DNA of 64,000 nt from Obelidium mucronatum (GCA_025765595.1 JAIVFH010000126.1:24633-88632); one strand, 5' to 3'; positions 43,409 through 55,900 are shown, numbered from the stretch's first letter. The notes: generated by a model not told the origin, from the letters alone. Translations and numbers: made by a program.

Positions 43409-43725
43409 CACGTACTACAGCGAGCGGCACTCCCGATTCGGACCCTATTTGGACTTCTATTTGGAAAACAATTTGGAGTCCGAATAGGGCCCGATTCGGG
43501 TCCGAATCGGAGTCTGAATCGGTCTAGGCTGTCCGTTAGGCCTAACGGCACTCCAAACGGACTCCAATTGAGCTCTGAATGCGCTTCCAATTGGATTTAC
43601 AGGTCCTAACAGCTTTTTCAGCCCATCGCTAAAAGCGCGTTGATAGTCCTAGTCAGAAAGCTAGTCAAACGCGGCTAGGGGTCCTACTAGGATCCCTGTT
43701 AGGACTCCAAATCTCAAAAACTTTG
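43409..43725. repeat. B-type KDZ-1 end and word array
   Basis: Tip CACGTACTACAGCGAGCGGC, then CCGATTCGG, CCTATTTGG, CCGAATAGG, CCTAACGGC, TCCTACTAGGATCCC and related words. Its interior side (43,430-43,830) is homologous in inverted orientation to 51,010-51,535. Confidence 0.75.
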
Positions 43726-44146
43726 TGCATCTGACTTGTGTCTCACATATGTTTCAAATCATTATTATTCCATTGTTATTTCTATTTGACTGAACTACCT
43801 TTTGAATTCAAATCAAGTTAATTAATGCTTCAGATTGCACAATCCGGAATTTATTCACTGCAAAATAAGTAGCTATGTTTGCATGCAATCGAGAATTAAT
43901 ATAAGTTGACATAGAGCAGTTAAGAAATGGCAGTGGCTTTGAAGATGATCTGGTGAGGCAAGTATTCAAAGTTAGGCTTGTGTGATAAATTTTAAATTTT
44001 CTCTCTCACACAGCAAATCGATCCTCCAGAATTTTTCAAGAAATCTAGGAGAACTTGGACAAATCTACAGAATTCTTAGGATCTTCCTTTGTTCTTTATT
44101 GCAATAAAACAGTATTAACCATGGAACGCTCACTTTAAAATAAGGC

Positions 44147-47096
44147 TCAGAGTAATTCTTCCACAATGTCAACCACAAGAATGCCGCCATCATCATTTAC
44201 AATTGTCTTGAGCTTTCGAATGAGCCCGTCTCTTGTCTCAGTAATGTATAGTCTATCCTTTTCGACCTCATTACTGAACAGCAACCACTGTAACGCTCCA
44301 TCCTGTCTACCTTCTCTCAAAATCTGTCCTGCTGGTTTTCGAAAAAGCATCAAATCAGAGGGATTTCCAAGCTTTTCTGACGCAACACAGGAATAAATCC
44401 CGATAATGGCGTTTCCACCAGTATTTAAGAGAATCCAGTCCCCCTCGGCAATGTCTTGCCAGTTCAAACGCGTGGTGCCACCAGAGTTTGTGAACAAGGT
44501 TTGGACTGGCCATTCGCTATCACCATCGGAATCAATCAGAACGTCTCCACCCAAGCGCAAACTGATAGTTGCAAACGGGATGTTATCTCTGTTCAAGAGG
44601 CATCAATGTAACAATGCAGAAACTCAAATGCAGCTTACTTTTTAGGGCATGAGTGCTGGCCTCCGTCTATCTGTTTCAATAACTCAATGAACAAGCCAAT
44701 CAAACATCGACTGTATACTCCGTAAGACACATGTTGGTTGTTGGTGTTGGCGTAACAAGCCTTCAATATTCCAATGACATGTTCATAAACAAAACACCAA
44801 TGATAACGCAGCAATCCATACTCTTCAATATACTGAATAACATGGTGAAGAAAGTGCACGTTGCATGTGACCAGGCGCGGATGTTGTTGTCCATAAAAGG
44901 CCAAGATTTGGTTGATTCGGGTTTTCAACTCTGCAAAGAGTGTGGAAGAAATGGAATGCTTACAAAGGATCCGAAAGATACGAATTCGGACACAAAACAT
45001 TTGGAACTCATATAGCAAGTGAGCATTGGCTCCCTCCATAAATCCGCAGACAATAATCAAATATGGAACAACCAAATAAAACTCTTTCAAGCCATTCCCC
45101 TTCAACCCCTTCAGACTATTCAACGAGTTGAAGTCATATCGTGCAGATAAGTTGTTTCGCTTCCCAAACGCGTGGAATGCCTTGCTCAACTTGCGCCAGA
45201 ATGATGATTTGTGTTTGAATAAATCGGCCAAGACTGCAAAATGAGGGGCAAGTGACCCAAGGGGATCGGAATGCATCAAGTCCATCACGCCACCGTGAGG
45301 GACAATGGCGCCTGGCCAATTCGCCACTACAGAGATTTCGTCAATGCCAAGGCTTTTTGCAATTCCTCTGTTGGCTCCTTTAATGACACCTGGCTCTCCA
45401 TCATTTGAGGCCAATAGCTCTGCAAAAAAAGCAGGAGACCGATTTGGAGCAAGAGACAAAGGATTCAATGCACACTGTGCAAATTCGTTTACTGGCGTCT
45501 CACATGTTGGACAAGGGAAACGATGGACAACTGAGACATTTTCGCCAAACCAACGTTTCCTGGCTGGGGTGTCACCGTGTGCCTGATAAACAAATAGGAA
45601 TACCAAGTACTTGAGCCCATCTAGCTCAAACTCCACACCTTTTGCAAACTGCTGAAGCTCCTGCGTATATTCCCCAAGAACGCGATTTAAGCCTAATTCC
45701 TTGACAACTGCTGATTTGGTCAACAACAGTGGAATATTTCCCAATCCAATTGGAGATGCGCGTATTCCTGCATGGATTTCCGCAGCGGACACAATAACTA
45801 CTGTTTGACCTTTTTTTGAATTTACAAGGTTCATCCAACCAAAGTCATCTTGATACATAAAGGCATGCAGAAAAACGGCAGTGGACCCTAATCTTCCAAG
45901 TGCTAAATTCCGTTGATATCGTGGCATCCACAGCTTTTCCTCCCTCAAAAGAATATTTAAAAATTCAGAACACTTTTCGAGACCATCCACTCCATACGTT
46001 GATGCATAGTTTTTGTACTCTGCAATTCGGAATTTCAATGAGGCGATTGGATTTGCAGTTGTGATATACGGAAATATTGCTCTTTGGTTTGAAGCTTGAA
46101 TGGAGTCTCGTATTGGTGGCGACAGGAGCCATATCAAAACAACTGAATGCAGAGAAAGAAAGGGAGTTCGATGGGATTTGCCATCAATTTCTATTTGAAT
46201 TGACTGAAGCGGAAGAACAGCTTGAACTAATTTGGTGATGCGGCGCTGGAGTGTCTGAAACACAGCAGGAGCTTGAGACAATTTGAGAATAGAAGTCACA
46301 CCGCCTTCAGCGACATTCGGAATCTCCATATGGATTAATTCGAAGTATTCTGCATGTGTGACCTTTCTTTTCATGCAATGAGCAAACAGGTTGAATTGGT
46401 ACTTGAGGGATGGGTCATTGCGTAGGAGCTCATTGAGTTCCACCAGCTTGCTGTATACTGAACAGAGGGAGATCAATAAAGGCTTAAAATTACGAATAAA
46501 AGCATACCTTCATTTGGTGTGTGATTGTTTTCAAGCAGCAAGCCGTCGTCATTGTCTTCAACATCATTATCATCACCCCCTTCACTCTCCTCTTCACTCT
46601 CCATTATGTTATATTCCTCATTGTTTTCGTCGTAATTCCCTCTCATGCTTTCATTTTCATCCTCTGTTTCGCCCCGTGTGAGACCATTATCTGATGAAGT
46701 GACACTTGACTGTTCCATTTCGTCCTCCACGGGTTCTGCGATTGAATTTTCAAGATTGCTTTCAACAGATATCGGAGGTGATAGCTCGGTGGACCCTGTT
46801 GTCTCATCATCTGACTCATGTTCTAGTCCAAAGTTTTCTTGTGCTTCTGCTGCTCGAGCTAAAACAGCTTCAAGAATCGGAGGGGAAATAATGCGAAGTT
46901 TCTCAACGCGTTTAACATGGGTTTCAAGGTGTGCTGCCATTATTGCTGAAATAACAACATTTGGGAATTGGTCACGACAGCGAGGACACTCCCACCCAAC
47001 TATGGACTGATTTGCGTGTATCCCTCTGTGAATATGAACTATTAACTTGTCCACTGAAGCAAGTTTGGCACCACAAGAAGGGAAGGGGCACTCCAT
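44147..47096 (-). CDS. CACTA/EnSpm-like (TNP2-type) transposase with N-terminal zinc fingers
   Basis: Exons 47096-46508, 46457-44639 and 44588-44147 join in frame across canonical introns, giving about 950 residues without stops. The N-terminus has two C2H2-like fingers (CPFPSCGAKLASVDKLIVHI, then CPRCRDQFPNVV, AHLETH) and an acidic linker. Core: AFMYQDDFGWMNLVNSKKG, YQAHGDTPARKRWFG with CPTC, GGVMDLMHSDPLGS, and a DUF4218-like end VHFLHHVIQYIEEYGLLRY, WCFVYEHVIGILKACYANTN. The D/D/E candidates are in YQDD or HGDT, VMDLMH and VYEHV. It looks intact. Confidence 0.8.
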
Positions 47097-47113
47097 CCTT
47101 TTATTCTTCCAAA

Positions 47114-49440
47114 ATGTCTATGTCATTGTCACCACTACCAGCAGAGCAATCATCACCCATCACCGCCCCAGTTTCAGCTTTTAGCCCCGGCTTTATTACA
47201 CCAATGTCCACGAGAATCCGCGAGCTGGAAGACTGCAACCGTGTTTTGGAGGCATTGGTGGCATCCAAGCAACAGGATATCAACCGTCTCCAAAACTACA
47301 TTGACACTGACCACAATGAGCACAAGAAAAGGTTCTATTCCTTGCGCGAGTAAGTTTTATTATTAGACCTCCAACTCATGTGATTGCTAATGCACCCACA
47401 ATAGGAATCTCCCAGTTGCTGCTGTTGCTACATTCAAACCGTCTAGTACTCCTTTCAAGCCTTTACAATCACCTCTGAGTGATTATCCTTCTATTGAAAT
47501 CATGAAACGTGATGTGTTGAGTGTTAGTATTTCACTCATCCTTTTCAATTTTCAAACTGCTGACTCTTCTCGCCAACAGACTGTAACCACCACTTGCCGC
47601 TTGTTTGCTGCTGACAAAGCCCGCAATCACAAGGGTTCTATACGCTTGAAGAGTGCCCCTGGGGACCAAAATCTGATTTTGGATTTCCGAAACGCAATGA
47701 CTATTGTGGTTGAGTCAGCCACAAAGGCATTCATCAGCCTGAGTGCAACAACAGCCGCTTCAAATCATGAAATTGTTATCTATTGTATCAAAGGCTGTTT
47801 TGAAAATCTCTCGGAACCTGTCTTGAAGTATGCGTACAGTTTGCTATCCCTGAAGTTGGATGCAATGAACCCCTCCTTTTCTACACTGCAATCCATGGTG
47901 TGGGCAGCTTTGGTCCATGGATTGAGTGCTGTGGTTGCATTTGCAAAGCCTCTTCGAGCTGCTTTCGGGAAAGGTACAGTTTCTTGATGTTGAGCCTTGT
48001 TCCAATTGCTTAGCAACCTTATATAGAACAAACAAGGGACGCTATTACAACAAGCTTGGCAACATCAGCAACCGGCAACACTTCAAAAACAGTAGCATCT
48101 AGAAGCGCTTCTGGAATCCAAAATGAAGATGCAGCAATACCAGTTAGTGACGATGATGAACCAGACCTGAAGAAGTCTTCATTTCTATGGCGAAAGGCAA
48201 TCCTTGTGTATGATCCGCCATCCATTCTTTCAAATGTTGTGTTGGGCCGGTATATCCAACGGCTGCAAGCTGTGACTCCAATACCTGGCCCGGAACTGCT
48301 GCTGTCGTTGGCGGCAATTGAGAAAGGAATGCTGGACAGAATTGTGAGTGAATATCTGTACTTTTTTTCTTAATGTGGGATCAGATTGCAACAGACTGTG
48401 CCACGCATCTACAATGTTTCAAGCCTGCCATTATGCAACTTGTGATGCGATTGAATGGAAGGGGGCACCAATGCAGCGTGAGCTCTTTCTTGGAGAATAT
48501 TGTTCCAAGGCTTCTTGGTTTGGTATACACTGTCCATTGCTCTGACTCCAGTGGTCTCGTATCTGCCTGTATTAAACAGAAGGCATTCAAACATGGCGCT
48601 GATGCCAATTTGACAGTCTCTGGTATCCTTCTCCACATCAACAGTGTTGGGAACTCAACAGTGCTGCCTCAACTTCTCCAGACACTTGTAAAATCTCTGC
48701 TTCCCGCCTACTGTAACCCCACGCTACTTGGAGATCCTCACATGTGGATTCAAGGTCTGATGGATGACTTGGACTTGAGCTCAAGAGAATCAGAAACTTC
48801 AAATAAGAAAACGGTCTGGGATGATTCCGTTCATATCTTGTGCAAGGTTTTGCTTCACCCAGACCTGGACAATATCACGACGGAAGCTGCAGATCCTATA
48901 GTTGGGGATTTGACTTATTTGAACAATGATATTCGAGTATTCTGGGCATTGCGTGTAATTGGGAACACTATTCTTTGCCTTTTTCCACATGCGTGAGTTT
49001 TTTGTCTTTTACCTTGTCCAAACTGAATTGATGACAACAGCGCCACTGTCAGCTTCTGGTCGACGTGGCCAATCCTTCCCACAAAACCGATGAAGTCTTC
49101 TGTAATGCAAATCTTCCATTTGCCACCATATTGTGCTTCGGCCATCAATTCTGCCATCGCTTCCACTACCAATGCTGCAGTTTTGCTGTCTCAACCACCA
49201 CCATTGTCACCGGGACTTGTCGACGAACCAATTCCACAAACGAAATCAAAGGTGGGCACTTCAAAAGCAGTACAAAAGCCGAAACCAAAGCAACCTGCAA
49301 ATGCAAAAAAACCGAAGATATCGCAAGTTGCTGCCACACGAACAGACAGCACCATGACTACACAATTTGTGGATAGTAGACATCCAAGAAGGCCTGTAGC
49401 AAAGAGGGGATATGAGGAAGTTTCAGGATCAGATAGTTAG
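47114..49440 (+). CDS. Second gene of the CACTA/EnSpm-like element, unknown function
   Basis: ATG 47,114, only 17 bp from the transposase start, so the two genes share a very short divergent promoter. Exon 1 ends near 47,349 (GTAAGT) and is spliced to NLPVAAVATFKPSSTPFK. Features: an N-terminal coiled coil (RIRELEDCNRVLEALVASKQ), a helical middle (FRNAMTIVVESATKAFISL, SLLSLKLDAMNPSFSTLQ, AILVYDPPSILSNVVLGRY, LVMRLNGRGHQCSVSSFLEN) and a basic Pro/Lys-rich tail ending KRGYEEVSGSDS. Later splice sites near 47,510, 47,970, 48,345 and 49,000 are approximate. A DNA-binding or regulatory partner is my inference. Confidence 0.65.
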
Positions 49441-49694
49441 AACCGAATCTTATTGGGTGCTTTATTATTGGCGTTACGTATATTGCATACATGCACGAGA
49501 ATTGAAAGAAATAAAGGAATAATATTGGAGAATACAGCAGTTTTTCTTTCGTATTTCTCTCGAATATCTGATTACAGCATAAATTCTCCTAGAATTCTCT
49601 TAGAATTCCCTTTTATTTCTTTGAGATTCCTAGAAGAATTCTATTCAAGTTCTCCTAGATTTCTTGAAGAATTCTGGATGATCGATTTGCTGTG

Positions 49695-50184
49695 CAGGCA
49701 TGTATTAAAATTGTTAATAAACATGCAGGGTGAAAAGTTGATGATGGGAAAAAAATTGCATGAAATTTTAATTGGGATGGAAATATGTACAAGTGCAGAG
49801 TTGAGAAAATTTTCATTTGATAATTATGTTAAGTTAAATATTCTCATAGTTTCTAAGTTTATATTGCAATGGAAGAGATTTCTGCCTTTATGTCCACCGG
49901 TGCGAAGGGTCCTTATCAGTGAAAACTCCCCATTAGGGCTCCTAATGGCCCAATTAGGGCTCCTAATGGCCCAATTAGGGCTCCTAATCTAATGGGTCCA
50001 ATTGGTTTGCTATTAGGGTGAAAAATGCTAGTAGCGCTCCTAATAGGAGCAAAAAATCCGATTAGGAGCAACGAAAAAATGCGTTTTTTTTCAATCAGAA
50101 TTCCTATTGGAGCTCCAATTGGGGCCAAAAAGGCTCCGAATCGCTCTCAGTCCGATTTGCTTGTGCCGCTTGGACCCCAGGCTG
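49695..50184. repeat. A-type KDZ-1 end with word array
   Basis: Words AGGGCTCCTAATGGCCCA, CCAATTGG, GCTCCTAATAGGAGC and CTCCGAATCG lead to the tip GTGCCGCTTGGACCCC. The block at 49,870-49,945 (GAAGGGTCCTTATCAGTG) recurs inverted at 50,845-50,900. Confidence 0.7.
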
Positions 50185-50835
50185 CTTTCATTCCTGGAGG
50201 CAGCAAGACCCAAGACAGAGCAAGAAGGGGAAGATTCATATTGTACGCCTATCCAGACAGACAAGCAAACGCCCAGCAAGGATACCAAATCCTTTTTGAC
50301 AACAGCAGCACGCTTGTCAGCAGAGATGTTTTCTTTGTTGAGAACCAATTCGACGTCGAGAACCCAAAGTTCCATTAACTCAATACAACAAACACCATGA
50401 CAACAATGGGTGGGATGAAGACAAAGACTTAAGAAAAAGTGCATGACAAAGAAAAGGGTAAAGAAAGGCTTGATAGGATGGAAGTAGAGAAAAACGTCAA
50501 GGAACTGGAGAGCATAACACAAGATAATGGGATGGACGTCAAAGATGTGAACACAGAACCTTACCAGGAAGACTCCAGTTCCAACTACAAACCTCAAGAC
50601 AAAGACATGTCAGAGACATCCTCCACTTGCAGTGAATTGCCAAGCACCACCTCTCTGCCACCCCTTGACTCAAGCAGCGCAACCTCTCCACCACACCCAG
50701 AAAATCTCCACAAGAATTAAAACTACCCAACTGTCTTGCACTCTTTGCTGGACTTGCAAGGACAACACCAGATACATGATCCACAAACCAACATTCTTAG
50801 CTTTCATTGCTTTGAAAAGAGGCCTCGTTTTTTAC
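50185..50835 (+). pseudogene. Ty1/copia integrase C-terminal part and linker
   Basis: RARRGRFILYAYPDRQANAQ, then YQILFDNSSTLVSRDVFFVE, is the copia signature G-x-F-V-G-Y ... SRDVxFxE at the integrase end. A Glu/Lys/Ser-rich linker follows (KNVKELESITQDNGMDV, SETSSTCSELPSTTSLP), as usual before reverse transcriptase. It is interrupted at 50,836. Confidence 0.65.
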
Positions 50836-51540
50836 TCCTAATGGGGAGTTTTCCACCAATAAGGACCCTTCGTACAGGTGAACATAAAGCAACCAAGAAC
50901 AAATATTTACGCGGCTGCAAGATGCAGACTATGGCAACTTTACTGCAAAAATCTCTTCCATTGCAATTGAAACTTTGAGAATTTTCAACTTCGCATAAAA
51001 AAGGGAATATGCTTTCCCACAGCAGTTGCAGGTAGCTTAGTCAAATTGAAATAACAATGGAATAATAATTAGCATACATGCGACACAAGTTTGTATTACG
51101 TCATTCATTAAACCCATTGAGAGGACTGGGCGACAACTTTTTTAATTTGAGTGAAAATTTTGTTTGAAAATTTCAGGATGAAGGCTCAGAAAATTTTTCT
51201 GATGGCTTCAAACCCCCCTATGTTCACCAAGTTTTTGAGATTTAGAGTCCCAATAGGGATCCTATTCGGACCCCTATCCGCTTTTGACTAGCATTCCGAG
51301 TAGGACTGTCAACTTGCATTTAGCAATGGGATCAAAAAGCTCTTAGGAGCTGTAAATCCAATTGGAAGCGCATTTGGAGCTCAATTGGAGTCTGTTTGGT
51401 GCGCCGTTAGGCCTAACAAACAGCCTAGTTCAATTTGGACTCCAATTAGGACCTGAATTGGGCCCTAGTTGGAACTCCGAATCGTTTTCCATATAGGAGT
51501 CCAAATCGGGTCTGAGTCGGGAGTGCCACTTGCTAGAGCC
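50836..51540. repeat. Inverted copy of a KDZ-1 B-type end
   Basis: 51,010-51,535 is the inverted homologue of 43,430-43,830 (GGATTTACAG, CCAATTGGAAGCGC, AACAATGGAATAATAAT shared). It ends in a degraded tip GTGCCACTTGCTAGAG. The left edge (CTCCTAATGGGGAGTTTTCC) is the inverse of 49,930. Confidence 0.65.
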
Positions 51541-51842
51541 AGAAAATTGAATCCTTAAATCCTGATCACTCCAGTCAAAAACCCTTCTTGTTGTCTGTGA
51601 GTGATTAAGCATGACTATTGTTTCTAAGTCAGTTTTCTGCTAATTGTCAGGGAAATAACATCTTGAACCGGGCCATTTTCTAAAAATAGAACTATTAAGA
51701 AACCCCTTCTTAGCCCTAAAACCATTTGAACAAGGTAGTAACACTTTTTCTAAATAGAAGTACAAGTAATTGACCTACAACCCCTTCAAACTCCCCCTTA
51801 ATATGACAGGTTGACAAGCAACCTGCAATTCACATCGGAATC
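51541..51842. other. Copia-associated non-coding block
   Basis: 51,650-51,835 repeats 35,490-35,680 with substitutions (ACAGGTTGACAAGCAACCTG). It directly precedes reverse-transcriptase sequence. Confidence 0.5.
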
Positions 51843-52787
51843 CCACAAGGAATGCACCTAGGGGATGATGAAAAACAAAAAGTATTGCCAGCCTTTAAGG
51901 GAATTTACGGCCTAAAACAGGGGGCTTACCTCTGGGAGTGTCTTAAAAACAAATTCCTTGCTGGGTATGGATTTGTAGAATGCCTGGCTTGCCATGTCTC
52001 TTCAAAGCCACATCAAAGAAGACCGGAGGAATCATATACACTCTTTTTAGCACTCTGACGACGGAAAGCTTGGCTGCCAATTCAAGGAAGACACCCTAGA
52101 GTTTTGGAAGTGGTTAGCTACAAAAGTCGAAGTGAAGTGGCAAGAAGGAATCGGAATGTGGGCTGGAATCAACTGCAACTACTACAAGGGGTACTCTACC
52201 ATGGACCAGATTGTGTACATTCAAAGCATCATAGACAAATTTCTGGAAGAAAATTTTTTTTCAGCAAACAAGCCAATTTCAAGATTGACTCCATGGAACT
52301 CAAAATTGGAAGACACCTTCGACACAGACCAACCAACTCCAAGTGAGGACATCGTGTTCTTTGAGGGGAGATGGATGAGACTGCTAGAACTACTACAATT
52401 CACATGCCTCACAAGAGGGGACATCGGATGTCCACAACCAAAGCCAACCGTGCTGCATTGTGACAACGCCGTAGCTGCGCGAAATACACAGGAAGGAGCA
52501 GACAGGCACAAAACAAAACACATGGATACAAAGTATATGATGATGAGATGCATGGTGAAGAGGGGAGTAATTGAAGGGCGGAAGATTCACATGTCAATAA
52601 ATGTGGCAGACGTGATGACAAAGAGTCTGGGTAAAAGTAAGCACAGAGACTTCACGCACAAGATGGGCCTGTTCAAGGGGAGCGTGGACTTTCATGAATT
52701 CTGGAAACGTCAGAGTGAATACGCCTTCTCGGCACGTCTCGGAACATTTTCGAAAAACCGGAACAAAACAGAAATCTTGGTGATTTG
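51843..52787 (+). pseudogene. Ty1/copia reverse transcriptase-RNase H remnant
   Basis: IPQGMHLGDDEK, FKGIYGLKQGAYLWECL (the copia YGLKQ motif), then after frame breaks VKWQEGIGMWAGINCNYYKG, and an RNase H end LHCDNAVAARNTQEGADRHK with KHMDTKYMMMRCMVKRG and VADVMTKSLGK. The YVDD catalytic segment is damaged (HSDDGK at best), and about 70 residues are missing before the RNase H end. Not functional. Confidence 0.8.
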
Positions 52788-52946
52788 AGATAGATAACAC
52801 TTTGTGTTTCAATTCACCATTAACATATTTTACTTCGTTTATGTTATCAGTATGGGTTTATTAAATAAACACTTTGTGTTCCAAATCACCAGTACAAAAG
52901 AACACACGCAGCATATCACAGACAAGCACTAGCTTTCAAGGGGGTT

Positions 52947-55900
52947 CTATGCATAGTATGACGACGAAATGAGTAAATCAGAGAGAATAGACAACTGGTC
53001 CTCAGTGAATGCCTTTGACCCTTCCTCCTTCCAGTTATCCTGATGTGTACGTCTAAAATCTGCAAATGTTTTAGCTACTGTTTCTCCGATTGGTGCTTGA
53101 TCTGATATACAAGAAGATAGCGTGATGAGAACTGCTGGCATCCAAGATGGGACATCATATGGAAATGCCAAAATAAGGGAGCTTAATCCAATCACTGAAG
53201 CATGTCGTTGGAGCACCAACGGGTGCAAACTTCCAGTTGTTGGTGAGGTGGAGGGATTTGGAGGGAGTGTTGTCTTCTTTTTTGCAGATTTGCTTGCTTT
53301 CAATGAGCCTTCAAATTTAGTCTGAAGAAAAACACATAAGTTCAGGATTGGTATCTATCAAGAACAAACCTTCAATACAGAAATTGAGGCTCTCTCCGAA
53401 CAAAGAACTAATCCTGAAAGAGTGACACCAGCCAAATTACGAATTTCCACTTGAGGGTGTAACAGTAACGTTGACACAGTGTCCAGAATAACCACCTTCA
53501 TCTCACTTGTCAAAAACAGCAAGTTCTTGAAGAATAGGATTTGGAGACAAGGGATCAACTTCAACTTGACTTGCCATTTCAAGTCCGGGTCTGCCAGAAG
53601 GGCGAGAATTCGATCAAGCACTTGTGGAAGGAATTGCAGCGGAAATGGAAGATTACTATACATGGTAGCAATTCCAGCAGCCTTCTTTTGCAATTCCAAA
53701 TCGTCATAATCAATCATTTTGAAAAGTTCTGGAATTTGCAGGTGGAAGCAAGTAAACTTTGCAGTTGTGGCGTTCCAAGCCATAGACCCCAAAATCCATG
53801 CGATAACTACAGTTCAATAGGATTAGCCTGAGGTAATTTTGTTTTCCAATAAATGTACCTGTTTTACTGGCGTTTCCATAATCACTGGGACCAATCTTGT
53901 TTACGCGCTCAATTGCACGCCATTTTTTCATGTCAATGAAAAGATTCTCTACAAGTAATTTCACTGATTCATGCAGAACAACAGGTACAACACCGTTGAA
54001 AGAATTTGCGCTATATATGTCAGGGTGCAAGCTTCCTCCCGAAAAGATGCTCCACTGAATAATTTCCTCGATAGAGTTTGCAGAAGGGTGCCACAAAAGC
54101 TGCATAATCATATCAATCACCACTCCCAGAACATCGCGTACTTGCTGGTATGGATGCCTGATTTGGCTGACAAGTTCCGCCAAGAGTGGAGGATATAAGG
54201 GTAAGAGACGCCATTTGAAGCAAGACACTACAATCTTGATCAGAGTCAACTTTTTGGCTTCTGTGAAGAACGATTGGGCTACTGGATCTAACTTCCAATT
54301 GAATACAAACTGAATGATGGGAAGAACTCTTCTAGGGTCACGGTTCACCTGTGCCATCAAAGAGTTAGGCATGAATTAAAAATAAAAAACGTACCAAAAC
54401 CGCATTCAAAAAGTCTATCCAAAATCGAACAGTCTCGGTGGATGAAGTCTGAAAAGCTGTTTCAAGAATAGGCATCACCCAACCCCATAATTTCTCAGTC
54501 TTCGGAATGCTCCAATTCTTTGATCCCCTCACAAGACCAGCCAAAAACTCAGCGGCAGCCCTTTGCTTTGATTTGTCTTTTGGATCCTTTACCAGTTCAA
54601 CAACAGCGTGTTTCAAATGCCCAACAAACGAATCCTCAAATTGTCCCGCCAAAACACGCACTAGATTAAATAAGTCAGAGTTAAAGGCCTCCGCCCCTTT
54701 CGAAGATTCTTGAGAGTGATACAAAGAAAGTTTTTCCCAAAAGCTTGCTTGATTTATGGTAAGAGACAGCAACTCCAACGATTCTCGAGATTCCTTATCA
54801 TAATAAGGAAGCGATTCAAGAGTGTCTCCACCGACATCAAATTCGCTTCCAACTAGAGTGTAGAATTTCTCTTTCGTTGGCCAGCAATACCATCCGACTA
54901 TCGAAGAGTCATGAATATTGCTACAGCGAAATTAACACTCATATTTAAAATTTAAAAGGAAATGCGGGCATCTTACGTTGCCCCTGAAACAACACTGTTC
55001 TTCAAATAAGTATCAGTGTCGACAACGTCTCCACTGGTTCGGATAACTTCGCGCCTACAAACTTTTGTTCGATCCGTTCCGGCCGTTTTGGCACGGGCTT
55101 TAAGACTTCTCAATACTCGAGCCAATAACGAAATAGTCACATCGCGAAGAGTAGGATGAGGCGAGATGACACCCTCCAAAAGAACTCTTGTGAGGATAGT
55201 GGGTTGCACATCCTGTGGTCGCCAAACAACTTCCAAAAGATTTACAGCCATTGCTCGGGCTCTCCAATGAGTAGAAGGGTTTTCAATGAGGGCAACCATG
55301 TCGACCAACTGAAAGTATACAGTGAGAAAAACATAGTTACAGAGTTTCAACAGCTCTTACAAATTTCGAATACAGCTCCATTAAATTTTTAGCCTCATTT
55401 CTAGAAGTCATTATTCCATTGAGCAGAGTTGCCTGGTCCACCACAACGTATTTCCGAATCGATTCTACTAGACTGGGGGAAGCAGACAACCCAATTGACA
55501 ATTGACACATATTTTCTAAATAGCTAACAAAGATATTTCTGACAAGCTCTTGAATTGATGGCTGATAAAATCATCAATAAACTCGAATCAACATTTGCTT
55601 TCAAACCCACCTTGTCTCCAAATGGTAAGCAAATTCTCTGAACAAACAGAAAACAGCACTCAACATCACGCCTCGCCAACTCTCCGACCATAGGGCTATT
55701 GCAAACGTGGAGACATCCCTTGATAACGTGTTCAGGTGTTCCATCAGCTGCTAGTTTGTTCAAATATGATTTATAGAACTTCTTCTTCAGCGCTTCAAAT
55801 GGCACCATTGTCTGATTTAAAGCTGATTGCGCTTCAATTCTTACAGCAGAGTAACGCGACAATGACAAATTGAACAACGATGTTAAAATCTCCTCGGTTT

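Larger units (their letters stand above)
44009..49694. mobile_element. CACTA/EnSpm-like DNA transposon, about 5.7 kb
   Basis: Inverted ends beginning CACAGCAAATCGATC, about 49 bp with few mismatches (44,009 onward and up to 49,694), plus subterminal TTCTCCTAGAATTCT-type repeats. The 5' CAC start suits CACTA-type elements. I see no clear 3-bp duplication. It contains a TNP2-like transposase (minus) and a divergent unknown gene (plus). It is nested within a KDZ-1-type element, which lies within copia sequence. Confidence 0.75.

Noticed and set aside
49453..49992. 179-codon ORF at the right end of the CACTA-like element
   Set aside because: It runs through the terminal inverted repeat and subterminal repeats, so it is not a gene.
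43401..50192. Clean 8-bp duplication around the KDZ-1 tips at 43,409 and 50,184
   Set aside because: The flanks GGCGTAAG and CTTTCATT differ, so this pair does not represent one undisturbed insertion.
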